From positions 62,001 to 126,000 of the forward strand of contig NZ_JAMFLI010000002.1 of assembly GCF_023502145.1 (NCBI RefSeq): a stretch of DNA of 64,000 nt, given 5' to 3'. This stretch comes from Craterilacuibacter sp. RT1T. GTDB taxonomy: Bacteria; Pseudomonadota; Gammaproteobacteria; Burkholderiales; Chromobacteriaceae. The position numbers were made by a program, and so were the translations under genes. Every line of letters starts with the position of its first letter. The stretch's first letter is position 1. Under the pieces are notes generated by a model. The model did not search any database, had not been told where the DNA came from, and worked only from the letters and a program-made list of their open reading frames with translations. Positions 44,554-53,728 of this stretch are shown piece by piece.

Positions 44554-46425
44554 ATGGCGTGGACAGTGGCAGACAGCCGGAGCCTGTATGGCATCCGGCA
44601 TTGGGGGGACGGGTATTTCGATATTGGCGACAATGGTTGCGTCAGCGTGCGGCCGAATGCCGATGTCGGACAGGATATCGACTTGATGGCGCTGCTGACG
44701 CGCCTGTATGGCAAGAATCTGGATCTGCCTTTGCTGATCCGTTTTCCCGATATCCTGCAAAACCGTGTGACACGGCTGTGCCGCGCTTTCGACAAGGCTA
44801 TCGCCGACGCCTGTTACGGCAGCCGCTATACCGCCATCTATCCGATCAAGGTCAACCAGCAAGAAGCCGTGGTCAAAAGCATTATCGCCACACCCGATGT
44901 TTCCATCGGGCTTGAGGCCGGCTCCAAACCCGAACTGATGGCGGTGCTGGCCTTGTCACCGATAGGCGGCACCATTGTTTGCAATGGCTACAAGGATCGC
45001 GACTTTATCCGTCTGGCGCTGATCGGGCAGAAGCTGGGGCATGAAGTCTTTATCGTGATCGAGAAGGAAGTCGAAGTCGATCTGGTGATCGAGGAGGCGG
45101 CACGCTTGGGTGTGCGCCCGTGGCTGGGGATGCGGGTGCGCCTGTCCAGCATCGGCGGCAAATGGGCGGACACCGGTGGCGAAAAGGCCAAGTTCGGCCT
45201 GTCGGCGGCGCAGCTGATTTCGGCTGCAGAAAAACTGGCGGCTGCCGGCATGGCCGATTGCGTGCGCCTGATGCACTTTCATATGGGCTCGCAAATCGCG
45301 CATCTGGAAGACTACCGCAAGGGCTTTCGCGAGGCGATCCGCTACTATGGCGAACTGCGCGCGCTGGGCTTGCCTATCGATCATGTCGATGTCGGCGGCG
45401 GTCTGGGCGTCGACTACGACGGCACCCATTCGCGTAATGAAAGCTCGATTAACTACGATATCGAAGAATACGCGCAAGCCGTGGTTGGCCTGTTGGGCGA
45501 GTTTTGCGCCGACAATGACCTGCCGCCGCCGCGCATTCTGTCCGAGTCGGGGCGCGCCATGACGGCGCATCATGCGCTGCTGGTGATGAATGTGACCGAT
45601 GTCGAGCGTCTGGGCGAAACCGTGCCCGAGATTGCCGATGTGGCCGCCTTGCCGCAGTCGCTGCAAAAGCTGCTGGAACTGACCCGCTTGTCGGACGCGG
45701 ACATGGTGACTGAAACCTACTACCGCGCCAGCCATTTGGTGTCGGATGTGGCCGAGCTGTACACCGAGGGCAGGGTTTCGCTCAAAGAAAAGGCGCTGGC
45801 CGAAAATATTTACGCCGCCTTGTGCCGTCGCCTGCAGCGTCAGCTTAGCGCCAGCCAGCGTAGCCAGCGCCAGGCTTACGATGATCTGACCGAGCGTCTG
45901 GCCGACAAGTACTTCTGCAATTTCTCGGTATTCCAGAGTCTGCCCGACACCTGGGCCATCGATCAGGTGTTGCCGCTGATGCCGATTCACAGGCTGGACG
46001 AGGAGCCGACCCGGCGCGCGGTCTTGCAGGATCTGACTTGTGATTCGGATGGCAAGCTCAAGCAGTATGTAGACGGCCAGAGCATAGAAACCACCATGGC
46101 GGTGCATGAGGTCCGTCCGGGTGAGGCATATCTGATCGGCGTGTTTCTGGTCGGGGCTTATCAGGAGATTCTGGGCGATATGCACAATCTGTTTGGCGAC
46201 ACCGACTCGGTCAATGTCTACCAGTATGCCGGCGGGGCGCTGGAGTGCTGCGGGGTGGAGGAGCACGACACCATAGAGGACATGCTGCGCTATGTGCATC
46301 TGTCGCCCGAAGAGCTGTTGGAGCGCTACCGCCATAAGGTCGCGGTGCTGGATGTCACCGAGCGCGGCGCCTATCTGGCCGAGTTTGCCCGCTGTCTAAA
46401 ACAGTCGTCCTACCTGTCGGTGTAA
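44554..46425 (+). CDS. speA: Biosynthetic arginine decarboxylase
   Basis: A 623-residue PLP enzyme of fold III that converts arginine to agmatine, the first step of the ADC route to putrescine. The N-terminus [17 protein letters not shown] and the PLP lysine in YPIKVNQQ (K99) are typical; HFHMGSQI and [13 protein letters not shown] line the barrel. The C-terminal catalytic cysteine region is [13 protein letters not shown]. Length fits E. coli SpeA (658) slightly shortened at the N-terminus. Confidence 0.95.
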   Translation: MAWTVADSRSLYGIRHWGDGYFDIGDNGCVSVRPNADVGQDIDLMALLTRLYGKNLDLPLLIRFPDILQNRVTRLCRAFDKAIADACYGSRYTAIYPIKVNQQEAVVKSIIATPDVSIGLEAGSKPELMAVLALSPIGGTIVCNGYKDRDFIRLALIGQKLGHEVFIVIEKEVEVDLVIEEAARLGVRPWLGMRVRLSSIGGKWADTGGEKAKFGLSAAQLISAAEKLAAAGMADCVRLMHFHMGSQIAHLEDYRKGFREAIRYYGELRALGLPIDHVDVGGGLGVDYDGTHSRNESSINYDIEEYAQAVVGLLGEFCADNDLPPPRILSESGRAMTAHHALLVMNVTDVERLGETVPEIADVAALPQSLQKLLELTRLSDADMVTETYYRASHLVSDVAELYTEGRVSLKEKALAENIYAALCRRLQRQLSASQRSQRQAYDDLTERLADKYFCNFSVFQSLPDTWAIDQVLPLMPIHRLDEEPTRRAVLQDLTCDSDGKLKQYVDGQSIETTMAVHEVRPGEAYLIGVFLVGAYQEILGDMHNLFGDTDSVNVYQYAGGALECCGVEEHDTIEDMLRYVHLSPEELLERYRHKVAVLDVTERGAYLAEFARCLKQSSYLSV

Positions 46426-46438
46426 GGCGGTAACAAGG

Positions 46439-46475
46439 AAAAAACGGCTGGCGCTGGATCGTCAGCCGTTTTTTT
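46439..46475. terminator. Bidirectional terminator between speA and aguB
   Basis: AACGGCTG (46443-46450)/CAGCCGTT (46463-46470) with A's to the left and T's to the right, between convergent genes. Confidence 0.8.
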
Positions 46476-46493
46476 ATATGCTCTTCCCTGGCA

Positions 46494-47402
46494 CTAACAG
46501 GTGGTGACGCCGTCGCTGGTGAGCAGGCTGCGGTACATCTGTGGGCGGCGGTCGCGGAAGAAGCCCCAGGACTGGCGCTCGGCGCGGATGGCATCCAGAT
46601 TAAAACTGGCGAGCAAAATAGCCTCTTCGCTGCGTCCGGCTTCAGCCAGTTTGGCGCCGGTGTGGTCGGCAATAAAACTCGAACCATAGAATGTGTTGGT
46701 CAGCGCCTGCTGCTGAGGATTGCCGTTGCCGATGCCGGTTTCGCGGCCGATGCGGTTGGCTGCCACCAGCGGCAGCATATTGGCCGCGGCGTGGCCCTGC
46801 ATGGTGCGCTGCCAGTGGCCACAGGAGTCATAGTCGGCGCTGAAGGGCTCGGAGCCGATAATGGTTGGAAAGCACAGCACTTCGGCGCCCATCAAGGCCA
46901 TGGCGCGCGCGGTCTCCGGATACCACTGATCCCAGCAAATACCGATGCCTATCTTGCCCACATTGGTGTCCCACACTTTGAAGCCGGTGTCGCCCGGCGT
47001 GAAATAGTATTTTTCGGTGTAGCCCGGCCCATCCGGAATATGGGTTTTGCGGTAGATGCCCAAGATGCGGCCATCGGTATCGGCCACTGCCACCGAGTTA
47101 TAGGCGGCATTACCCGCGCGCTCGAAAAAGCCGATAGGCAGCACCACGCCCAATTCGCCTGCCAGTGCGGCAAAATGCCGGATACGCGGGTTGTCGGCAA
47201 AGGGTTCTGCCAGCGCCAGATGTTGCGCGTTCTGGTCGATGCAGAAATAAGGCATCATAAACAGCTCGGGGCAGACAATCAGCCTCGCACCCTGTGCGGC
47301 CGCTGCGCGGATCAGCCGTTCGGCAGTGGCCATATTGTCGTCAAAGTGCCAGCTGCCCGAGGCCATCTGGATGGCGGCGACGGTGAGGGTTCTTGCAGTC
47401 AT
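46494..47402 (-). CDS. aguB: N-carbamoylputrescine amidase
   Basis: A 302-residue nitrilase-superfamily hydrolase that converts N-carbamoylputrescine to putrescine, CO2 and ammonia. The catalytic triad is E46 (CPELFMMPYF), K119 (YRKTHIPDGPGYTEKYYF) and C156 (GICWDQWYPE). It lies convergent to speA, whose product agmatine needs AguA and then AguB; aguA is not in the window. Confidence 0.92.
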   Translation of the reverse strand: MTARTLTVAAIQMASGSWHFDDNMATAERLIRAAAAQGARLIVCPELFMMPYFCIDQNAQHLALAEPFADNPRIRHFAALAGELGVVLPIGFFERAGNAAYNSVAVADTDGRILGIYRKTHIPDGPGYTEKYYFTPGDTGFKVWDTNVGKIGIGICWDQWYPETARAMALMGAEVLCFPTIIGSEPFSADYDSCGHWQRTMQGHAAANMLPLVAANRIGRETGIGNGNPQQQALTNTFYGSSFIADHTGAKLAEAGRSEEAILLASFNLDAIRAERQSWGFFRDRRPQMYRSLLTSDGVTTC

Positions 47403-48206
47403 GATTTTCCTTCTTGTGGGTTGAATGGGCGCTGACAGCCGGCAGTTGCTGGGTCGAGCAGTGCAGGGTAGCGCCGATAGAAAGGGTCGCGCCCGGCAAT
47501 AGTGCTATCTTGCGCCAGGGGAAGGCATGCTGGAAAACGGCGTGTGCGGCATGGTCTTCTGCGGCCACAAACGCGGTAGCGATGACGGCGCCAGTGACCA
47601 GCGTGTAGTTGGCATCGCAGTCACAATAGCGTTTAGCGCCAACGCATTCTTTGACATGGGGAGAGGGCAGGGCTACCCGGCTGAAACGCCGGCCTTGCGC
47701 ATCCCCGCCAGCTCAAGGACGCGGCGATTTTCCTGCATGATACGGCAGTACTCGCCCTGATCTTCGCTGGCATTTTGAAACAGTAGCAGGCTAGGAGCAA
47801 TATAAAGAGACGATGCCAGCAATTTGCGGTCGACCGACGAGTCAGCCCGCTTTGTCGATGAAGTGGATATCGACCTGTGCATAGGCGAGCGAGGCCGGCT
47901 TGGTGCGACAACTGTCTACGCTAGAGCAAAGCCGGCCTCACAAGCACGCCGGCCTCATCTGTCTGGAAGCGAGTTTTACCGGGGATGCCACCGCCAAGTT
48001 GTTTCGCGAACAGCTGGTACCGTTTCGCAAACAGGCCATCTGCGACGATGTGCGGCTATTGCTGGATGCCGTCAGGCGTAGCGGTGCGATAGCCTGTTTT
48101 TGATACTTTATCGCGCGACGAGCTGGTTATTTTGCCCGCTTATCCACGCTCACTGGTACACGCTGGTGCTTGTCGCGTCGGGCCGGAGAGTCGCGCTTGC
48201 TTCTGC
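47403..48206. other. Gene-poor 800-bp region
   Basis: Only short, frame-shifted open frames are seen. A minus-strand frame at 47673-47882 (69 codons, with YCRIMQENRRVLELAGM) looks protein-like, but I do not recognise it. On the + strand, from about 47820, fragments resemble a LysR effector domain (listed separately). Confidence 0.5.
47820..48203 (+). pseudogene. Possible remnant of a LysR-type regulator
   Basis: Three successive frames give FVDEVDIDLCIGERG, then SFTGDATAKLFREQL with CDDVRLLLDAVRRSG, then DTLSRDELVILPAYPR. Their order and pattern resemble the C-terminal effector domain of LysR regulators (GFDAGIRLGE, then NDVxLLLDAAxxG, then a D-x-L-x-P tail). No start, no HTH and several frameshifts: a decayed fragment, if real. 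Confidence 0.3.
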
Positions 48207-49403
48207 TTACCAGTTGCTCTCGCGCTCGGGGGTGGCGCTGATTTTATGGATGGACAGGTCGGCGCCGTTAAATTCTTCTTCTTCCGTCAAACGAATACCC
48301 ACCGTATTTTTCAGCAGGCCGTAGACGATCAGGCCGCCGCCAAAGCCGATGCCAATACCGAGCAAGGTGCCGGCCAGTTGCGACATCAGGCTGACGCCGC
48401 CGCTGCCGCCTAAGGCTTCCAGTCCGAACAGGCCGGCAGCGATACCGCCCCAGGCGCCGCACAAACCATGCAGCGGCCACACGCCCAGTACATCATCGAT
48501 TTTCCAGCGGTTCTGGGTCAGGGTGAACAGCCAGACAAACAGTGCGCCGGCAATGGTGCCCACGGCCAGTGCGCCCAAGGGGTGCATCACGTCCGAGCCT
48601 GCACATACCGCGACCAGTCCGGCCAGCGGGCCGTTATGGATAAAGCCCGGATCATCCTTGCCCAGCCACATCGCCGCCAGCGTACCGCCGACCATGGCCA
48701 TGAGCGAATTGATGGCGACCAGACCGGAAATGCCTTCTATCTTTTGCGCGCTCATCACATTAAAGCCGAACCAGCCGACGATCAGTATCCATGCGCCCAG
48801 CGCCAAAAACGGAATGGAGGATGGTGGGTGGGCTGCGACACGGCCATCCTTGCCGTAGCGGCCCCGGCGCGGGCCCAACAGCAAAATGGCGGCCAGCGCG
48901 ATCCAGCCGCCGACGGCATGCACGACTACCGAGCCGGCAAAGTCATGAAACGGTGCGCCAAAAGCGCGGGTCAAACCATCCTGAATACCGAAGTGGCCAT
49001 TCCAGGCAATGCCTTCGAATAGGGGATAGACCAAGCCGACCAGCAAGAAAGTGGCCGCCGTTTGCGGGTGGAAGCGGGCGCGCTCGGCGATGCCGCCTGA
49101 AATAATGGCCGGAATGGCGGCGGCGAAGGTCAGTAAAAAGAAGAATTTGACCAGCTCCACGCCATGGTTGGCCGACAGCGTCTTGGCCGGGGCAAAAAAG
49201 TCTACGCCATAAGCGAGGCTGTAACCGACGAAAAAATAGGCGATGGCCGATACGGCAAAGTCGGTGAGGATCTTGACCAGGGCATTAACCTGGTTTTTCT
49301 TGCGCACGGTGCCTAGTTCGAGAAAGGCAAAGCCTGCGTGCATGGCCAGTATCATGACCGCGCCCAAGAGCAGGAATAGGGTATTTTCAGCACTTCCGGT
49401 CAT
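48207..49403 (-). CDS. amtB: Ammonium transporter
   Basis: A 398-residue Amt/Rh channel with 11 membrane segments. The twin pore histidines are present: H162 (VVHAVGGW) and H312 (PLHGLCGAWGG). Also seen are the AMT signature DFAGSVVVHAVGGW and the FLELGTVRKKN segment after the first helix. No glnK is adjacent, unlike in many bacteria. It has a sigma-54 promoter upstream, fitting nitrogen control. Confidence 0.93.
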   Translation of the reverse strand: MTGSAENTLFLLLGAVMILAMHAGFAFLELGTVRKKNQVNALVKILTDFAVSAIAYFFVGYSLAYGVDFFAPAKTLSANHGVELVKFFFLLTFAAAIPAIISGGIAERARFHPQTAATFLLVGLVYPLFEGIAWNGHFGIQDGLTRAFGAPFHDFAGSVVVHAVGGWIALAAILLLGPRRGRYGKDGRVAAHPPSSIPFLALGAWILIVGWFGFNVMSAQKIEGISGLVAINSLMAMVGGTLAAMWLGKDDPGFIHNGPLAGLVAVCAGSDVMHPLGALAVGTIAGALFVWLFTLTQNRWKIDDVLGVWPLHGLCGAWGGIAAGLFGLEALGGSGGVSLMSQLAGTLLGIGIGFGGGLIVYGLLKNTVGIRLTEEEEFNGADLSIHKISATPERESNW

Positions 49404-49437
49404 GGCATTCCCTTATGTTTTGGTTTGCCATGACTTA

Positions 49438-49454
49438 TGCAAAATAAGTGCCAA
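49438..49454 (-). promoter_or_regulatory. Sigma-54 promoter of amtB
   Basis: On the minus strand TTGGCACTTATTTTGCA has GG and GC exactly 10 bp apart (49452-49451 and 49440-49439). The amtB ATG is about 36 bases downstream with AAGGGAA as ribosome site. TGGTGCG repeats at 49457, 49479 and 49503 lie upstream and could be activator half-sites. Confidence 0.75.
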
Positions 49455-49550
49455 CTTGGTGCGGCCTTGGCGCCGCTCTGGTGCGTTTTCGATGCCCGTC
49501 ATTGGTGCGTGGCATTGCTTGGTTGCACCATATAAGTGAATGTGCGCTTA

Positions 49551-49690
49551 GAGCGTGTTCACGCTCTCGCGAGCGAGGGCGAGACAAGACGAAAACGGCA
49601 GAGAAAGCGGAATGTACAGGTGGTACATGAGCATTTCGAAGCTGTTTTTAACGCTGTATCGCCGATGCGCAGCAGATCGTGAACAGGTTC
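49551..49690 (-). mobile_element. 140-bp palindromic MITE-like element, copy 3
   Basis: Same element, in the orientation of copy 2 on the + strand, flanked by TTA (49548-49550) and TTA (49691-49693). The right-hand TTA is the TAA stop codon of the minus-strand lrp-type gene. About four bases differ from copy 2. Confidence 0.85.
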
Positions 49691-50164
49691 TTAGGCTAAG
49701 GGCAGGTTAAGCGTTTCCTTGATTTCTTCCATTACCACATAGCTTTTCGATTCATTGGCCGCCGGCAGCTTGAGCAGGATGTCGCCCAGCAGTTTGCGGT
49801 ATTGCGACATATCGGCGATGCGGGCCTTGATCAGATAGTCGAAGTCGCCGGAGACCAAATGGCAGTCGAGGATTTCGGGGATTTTTTGCACGTCGCGGCG
49901 AAAGGCATCAAAAATATCGCCCGACTTGCTGGAAAGTTTGATTTCGACAAAAACCAGCAAGCCGGCACCCAGCAAGGCCGGATTGAGGCGGGTGTAGTAG
50001 CCGCTAATCACGCCTTCGCGTTCCATGCGTTTGACGCGCTCGCTGCAAGGCGTGGTGGACAGGCCGACTTTGTCCGCCAGTTCAGTCATGGCGATGCGTG
50101 CATTGCCCTGTAGTTCGCGCAGTATTTTTTTATCGGTTTTATCCAGCGTGCCGGTCTTGTTCAT
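49691..50164 (-). CDS. Lrp/AsnC family transcriptional regulator
   Basis: A 157-residue feast/famine regulator: N-terminal HTH (LDKTDKKILRELQGNARIAMTELADKVGLSTTPCSERVKRMEREGVI) and a C-terminal RAM ligand-binding domain. It is divergent from dadA-alr and, by analogy with Lrp and its relatives controlling dad genes, likely regulates them in response to alanine or leucine. Its stop codon is part of a repeat-element target duplication. Confidence 0.9.
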   Translation of the reverse strand: MNKTGTLDKTDKKILRELQGNARIAMTELADKVGLSTTPCSERVKRMEREGVISGYYTRLNPALLGAGLLVFVEIKLSSKSGDIFDAFRRDVQKIPEILDCHLVSGDFDYLIKARIADMSQYRKLLGDILLKLPAANESKSYVVMEEIKETLNLPLA

Positions 50165-50201
50165 GCTTTCTCTTTTTTTTATGCGTTTGCATTAATTGAT
50201 C

Positions 50202-50213
50202 GCTAATTTTAGC
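50202..50213. promoter_or_regulatory. Candidate Lrp-type operator
   Basis: GCTAA-TT-TTAGC palindrome in the AT-rich lrp-dadA intergenic region. Confidence 0.25.
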
Positions 50214-50304
50214 TGATTCTTTGGTGAAAAAAACTGGCTCAGCCTCAATATACTACGCCAAATCACTAAATGGAGACGCGGCCATCGCAGCCGTGGGAGA
50301 AAAG

Positions 50305-51606
50305 ATGAAAGTTGTCGTACTGGGTGGCGGTGTGGTTGGGATTTCGAGTGCATGGTATCTGGCCAAGGCCGGTTGCGAAGTGACCGTGCTCGAGCGGCAA
50401 AGTGCTGTCGCGCTGGAAACCAGTTTCGGCAACGCCGGCCAGATTTCTCCCGGCTATGCCGCGCCATGGGCTGCGCCCGGTATTCCGCAAAAGGCCGCCA
50501 AGTGGCTGCTGCAGCGCCATGCGCCGCTGGCCATTCGTCCGGACGGCTCGCTGTATCAGCTGCAGTGGATGGCCAAGATGCTCGCCAACTGCAACCCCAA
50601 GGCTTACAACCTGAACAAGAGCCGCATGATGCGGCTGGCCGAATACAGCCGCGACAAAATCCGCGAATTGCGCGCCGAGACCGGTCTGGCTTATGAAGGC
50701 CGCCAGGGTGGCACTTTGCAGCTATTCCGCTCCCAGGCGCAGGTCGATGCGATGGGTAAGGATATCGAGGTGCTGGAAGAGTGCGGTGTCGCCTATCAGG
50801 TGCTGGGGCGTGATGAGTTGGCCAGCGTCGAGCCGGCGTTGGCGCGGGTCAAGCACAAGCTTACCGGCGGTTTGCGCCTGCCGAATGATGAAACCGGTGA
50901 CTGTCAGCTGTTTACCTCGCGTCTGGCCGAAATGTGTGTCGATGCCGGCGTGCGTTTCGTGTTTGATGTGGCCATCGAGCGCATTGAAGAGGCTAATGGC
51001 AAAGTGTCGGGCATCGTGGCGGGGGGCGAGCGTTATGTGGCCGACCACTATGTGGTTGCGCTGGGCAGTTATTCGCGCGAATTGCTGCAGAGTCTGGCTA
51101 TCGATATTCCGGTTTATCCGGTCAAGGGTTATTCGCTGACCGTGCCTATCGTCAATGCCGCTGCCGCGCCGGTGTCGACCATACTCGATGAAACTTACAA
51201 GGTGGCGGTGACCCGCTTTGATAACCGCATCCGTGTCGGCGGTATGGCCGAATTGTCCGGCTATAACCTGGAACTCAATCCGCGCCGGCGTGAAACGCTG
51301 GAAATGGTGGTGTCCGATCTGTATCCGGACGGTGGCGATGTGAAAGCGGCCAGTTTCTGGACTGGCCTGCGTCCGATGACGCCGGATGGTACGCCAATTA
51401 TTGGCGGCACCCGCCTGGCCAACCTGTCGCTCAACACCGGTCATGGTACCTTGGGTTGGACTATGTGTGCCGGTTCGGGCAAGGTGCTCTCCGATATGAT
51501 CACCGGTCAGTCGCCTGAAATCAGCATTGATGGCCTGTCTATGCAGCGCTACGCCAAGGCAGGGCAAACGCTGGTGACGCCATCTCGCACGCTGGTGACC
51601 GGTTAA
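50305..51606 (+). CDS. dadA: D-amino acid dehydrogenase, small subunit type
   Basis: A 433-residue membrane-associated FAD enzyme that oxidises D-alanine to pyruvate and ammonia, passing electrons to the quinone pool. The FAD motif [20 protein letters not shown] begins near residue 4 and [22 protein letters not shown] follows. ATG 50305 has GGGAG upstream. The stop shares one base with the alr ATG (TAATG), a catabolic dadAX-type operon. Confidence 0.95.
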   Translation: MKVVVLGGGVVGISSAWYLAKAGCEVTVLERQSAVALETSFGNAGQISPGYAAPWAAPGIPQKAAKWLLQRHAPLAIRPDGSLYQLQWMAKMLANCNPKAYNLNKSRMMRLAEYSRDKIRELRAETGLAYEGRQGGTLQLFRSQAQVDAMGKDIEVLEECGVAYQVLGRDELASVEPALARVKHKLTGGLRLPNDETGDCQLFTSRLAEMCVDAGVRFVFDVAIERIEEANGKVSGIVAGGERYVADHYVVALGSYSRELLQSLAIDIPVYPVKGYSLTVPIVNAAAAPVSTILDETYKVAVTRFDNRIRVGGMAELSGYNLELNPRRRETLEMVVSDLYPDGGDVKAASFWTGLRPMTPDGTPIIGGTRLANLSLNTGHGTLGWTMCAGSGKVLSDMITGQSPEISIDGLSMQRYAKAGQTLVTPSRTLVTG

Positions 51607-52661
51607 TGCGCCCCTTGCAGGCGGAAATCCGCCTTGATGCACTGCGCGACAATTACCGCCTGGCGCGCCAGAGCGCCGGCGGGCGCACCTTGGCGGTGGT
51701 GAAGGCCAATGCCTATGGTCATGGTGCCGTGCGCTGCGCACGGGCGCTGGATGGTGAGGCCGATGGTTTTGCCGTGGCGTGTATAGAAGAAGCGCAGCAA
51801 TTGCGTGCGGCCGGTATCGCCGCCCCCATTTTATTGCTGGAGGGGGTGTTCGAAGCCGATGAATACCTTCTGTGCGCCGAGTTGGGCTTATGGTGCGTGG
51901 TGCAAAGCGAAATCCAGCTGGCCATGCTGGAGGCGAGCCCGGTCGTCGCCTTGTCATCGGTCTGGTTGAAGATGGATTCCGGCATGCACCGCGCCGGCTT
52001 CGCGCCGGATGATTACCGGGTGGCATGGCAGCGGCTGACTGCAAGCGGCAAGGCGCTGGAAATCGTCAAGATGAGTCATTTTGCCCGTGCCGACGAGCCG
52101 GAGCAGGTGATGACGCAGAGTCAGATCGAAACGTTTGATGCGGCATGTCGCCATCTGCCGGGGGCAGCCAGTCTCGCCAACTCGGCCGGCTTGATGGTGC
52201 ATCCGCGTGCCAGGCGCGAATGGTGCCGCGCCGGCATTATGCTGTACGGGGCCAACCCTTTGCCGCCGGGGATGGGGCCTGTTCTCAAACCGGTGATGCG
52301 TTTGAGTAGTCGCGTGTTCGGTGTGCGTGAAATTGCTGCGGGTGAGCCCTTGGGCTACGGCAACAACTTTGTGGCGTCACGTCCGAGCCGGGTCGGGTTG
52401 GTGGCTGCCGGTTATGCTGACGGTTATCCGCGTTTGGCGTCTACCGGTTCGCCGGTGGCAATCGACGGGGTGCGCAGCCGTGTGATCGGGCGGGTGTCGA
52501 TGGATATGCTGACGGTGGATCTGACCGATTTGCCTGCAGCCGGGCTTGGCAGCGAGATTGAGCTATGGGGCGATACGATTAACGTTAACGAAGTTGCAGC
52601 CTGTGCCGGCACGATTGCGTACGAGCTCTTGTGCAACGTCAAGCGTGCCCGTTTTGTCTGA
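51606..52661 (+). CDS. alr: Alanine racemase (DadX type)
   Basis: A 351-residue PLP enzyme interconverting L- and D-alanine. The PLP lysine is K33 in AVVKANAYGHGAV; the second catalytic tyrosine lies in PLGYGNNF, and RVSMDMLTVDL matches the C-terminal domain. Coupled to dadA, so it probably feeds L-alanine breakdown rather than only cell-wall synthesis; dadX would be an equally good name. Confidence 0.94.
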   Translation: MRPLQAEIRLDALRDNYRLARQSAGGRTLAVVKANAYGHGAVRCARALDGEADGFAVACIEEAQQLRAAGIAAPILLLEGVFEADEYLLCAELGLWCVVQSEIQLAMLEASPVVALSSVWLKMDSGMHRAGFAPDDYRVAWQRLTASGKALEIVKMSHFARADEPEQVMTQSQIETFDAACRHLPGAASLANSAGLMVHPRARREWCRAGIMLYGANPLPPGMGPVLKPVMRLSSRVFGVREIAAGEPLGYGNNFVASRPSRVGLVAAGYADGYPRLASTGSPVAIDGVRSRVIGRVSMDMLTVDLTDLPAAGLGSEIELWGDTINVNEVAACAGTIAYELLCNVKRARFV

Positions 52662-52689
52662 TTCTTTGCATGTGCTGTGCCCCTTCTTG

Positions 52690-52713
52690 ATCCGGCTCTG
52701 GCCGGATTTTTTT
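52690..52713 (+). terminator. Terminator after alr
   Basis: ATCCGGC-TCTG-GCCGGAT followed by a T run. Confidence 0.8.
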
Positions 52714-52752
52714 ATATCTAATCAAGGGAAAAGAAAGGGGAGGATGGATGTG

Positions 52753-52780
52753 AAAAAAGCTTCCCGAAGGAAGCTTTTTT
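52753..52780 (-). terminator. Terminator of the tRNA array
   Basis: AAAAAAGCTTCC...GGAAGCTTTTTT hairpin with T runs on both strands, directly after the last tRNA in the minus direction. Confidence 0.75.
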
Positions 52781-52783
52781 GAC

Positions 52784-52860
52784 TGGCGGAGTGGACGGGA
52801 CTCGAACCCGCGACCCCCGGCGTGACAGGCCGGTATTCTAACCAACTGAACTACCACTCC
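52784..52860 (-). tRNA. tRNA-Asp (GTC), copy 4 in transcription order
   Basis: 77 nt with encoded CCA. Acceptor GGAGTGG pairs with CCACTCC; anticodon loop reads CTGTCAC (GTC). The sequence is identical in all four Asp copies. Confidence 0.95.
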
Positions 52861-52867
52861 AAAACCT

Positions 52868-52943
52868 TGGTGGGCGCTGACGGGATCGAACCGCCGACAT
52901 TCTGCTTGTAAGGCAGACGCTCTACCAACTGAGCTAAGCGCCC
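52868..52943 (-). tRNA. tRNA-Val (TAC), copy 4
   Basis: 76 nt with encoded CCA. Acceptor GGGCGCT pairs with AGCGCCC; anticodon loop CTTACAA (TAC). Confidence 0.95.
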
Positions 52944-52968
52944 TTAAAGGGGTACTGCAAATAACTGT

Positions 52969-53045
52969 TGGCGGAGTGGACGGGACTCGAACCCGCGACC
53001 CCCGGCGTGACAGGCCGGTATTCTAACCAACTGAACTACCACTCC
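52969..53045 (-). tRNA. tRNA-Asp (GTC), copy 3
   Basis: Same 77-nt sequence as the copy at 52784. Confidence 0.95.
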
Positions 53046-53052
53046 AAAACCT

Positions 53053-53128
53053 TGGTGGGCGCTGACGGGATCGAACCGCCGACATTCTGCTTGTAAGGCA
53101 GACGCTCTACCAACTGAGCTAAGCGCCC
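53053..53128 (-). tRNA. tRNA-Val (TAC), copy 3
   Basis: Same 76-nt sequence as the copy at 52868. Confidence 0.95.
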
Positions 53129-53154
53129 TTAAAGGGGTACTGCAATCTAACTGT

Positions 53155-53231
53155 TGGCGGAGTGGACGGGACTCGAACCCGCGACCCCCGGCGTGACAGG
53201 CCGGTATTCTAACCAACTGAACTACCACTCC
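53155..53231 (-). tRNA. tRNA-Asp (GTC), copy 2
   Basis: Same 77-nt sequence as the other Asp copies. Confidence 0.95.
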
Positions 53232-53238
53232 AAAACCT

Positions 53239-53314
53239 TGGTGGGCGCTGACGGGATCGAACCGCCGACATTCTGCTTGTAAGGCAGACGCTCTACCAAC
53301 TGAGCTAAGCGCCC
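53239..53314 (-). tRNA. tRNA-Val (TAC), copy 2
   Basis: Same 76-nt sequence as the other Val copies. Confidence 0.95.
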
Positions 53315-53341
53315 TTAAAAGGGATACTGCAATCTAACTGT

Positions 53342-53418
53342 TGGCGGAGTGGACGGGACTCGAACCCGCGACCCCCGGCGTGACAGGCCGGTATTCTAAC
53401 CAACTGAACTACCACTCC
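53342..53418 (-). tRNA. tRNA-Asp (GTC), copy 1
   Basis: Same 77-nt sequence as the other Asp copies; separated from its Val partner by eight bases. Confidence 0.95.
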
Positions 53419-53426
53419 ATAAACCT

Positions 53427-53502
53427 TGGTGGGCGCTGACGGGATCGAACCGCCGACATTCTGCTTGTAAGGCAGACGCTCTACCAACTGAGCTAAGCGC
53501 CC
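53427..53502 (-). tRNA. tRNA-Val (TAC), copy 1, first in the transcript
   Basis: Same 76-nt sequence as the other Val copies; the first tRNA of the minus-strand array. Confidence 0.95.
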
Positions 53503-53556
53503 TTAAATTCTGTTCCGTTGTCTGCTGTTTTGTTTGCAGTGCAACTGAGGAGGCGA

Positions 53557-53585
53557 ATTAAACCATAGGATGATTTGCCGCGCAA
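53557..53585 (-). promoter_or_regulatory. Candidate promoter of the tRNA array
   Basis: On the minus strand TTGCGC, 17 bp, TTTAAT, about 55 bases before the first tRNA-Val. Confidence 0.4.
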
Positions 53586-53728
53586 GCCCTATTGTGAAAT
53601 TAATTCTATTTTGTGCGGTGTTTGAGGAATTAGCCGAATGTGCCCTGCATCTTGTCCGACACGAATAGTGACGTTGAGGCCGGTCGACGGTATCATTTGC
53701 CGGTTCCGCATATAAGGAAGAAGCAAGA

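Larger units (their letters stand above)
52784..53502 (-). repeat. Tandem repeat of the Val-Asp tRNA pair, four units
   Basis: A unit of about 186 bp (tRNA-Val, short spacer, tRNA-Asp, longer spacer) repeated four times. Spacers are nearly identical too, differing by one to three bases. Confidence 0.9.

Noticed and set aside
52639-53487. Minus-strand frames beginning MVVQLVRIPACHAGG over the tRNA genes
   Set aside because: They are translations of tRNA-Asp and tRNA-Val sequences and repeat with them.
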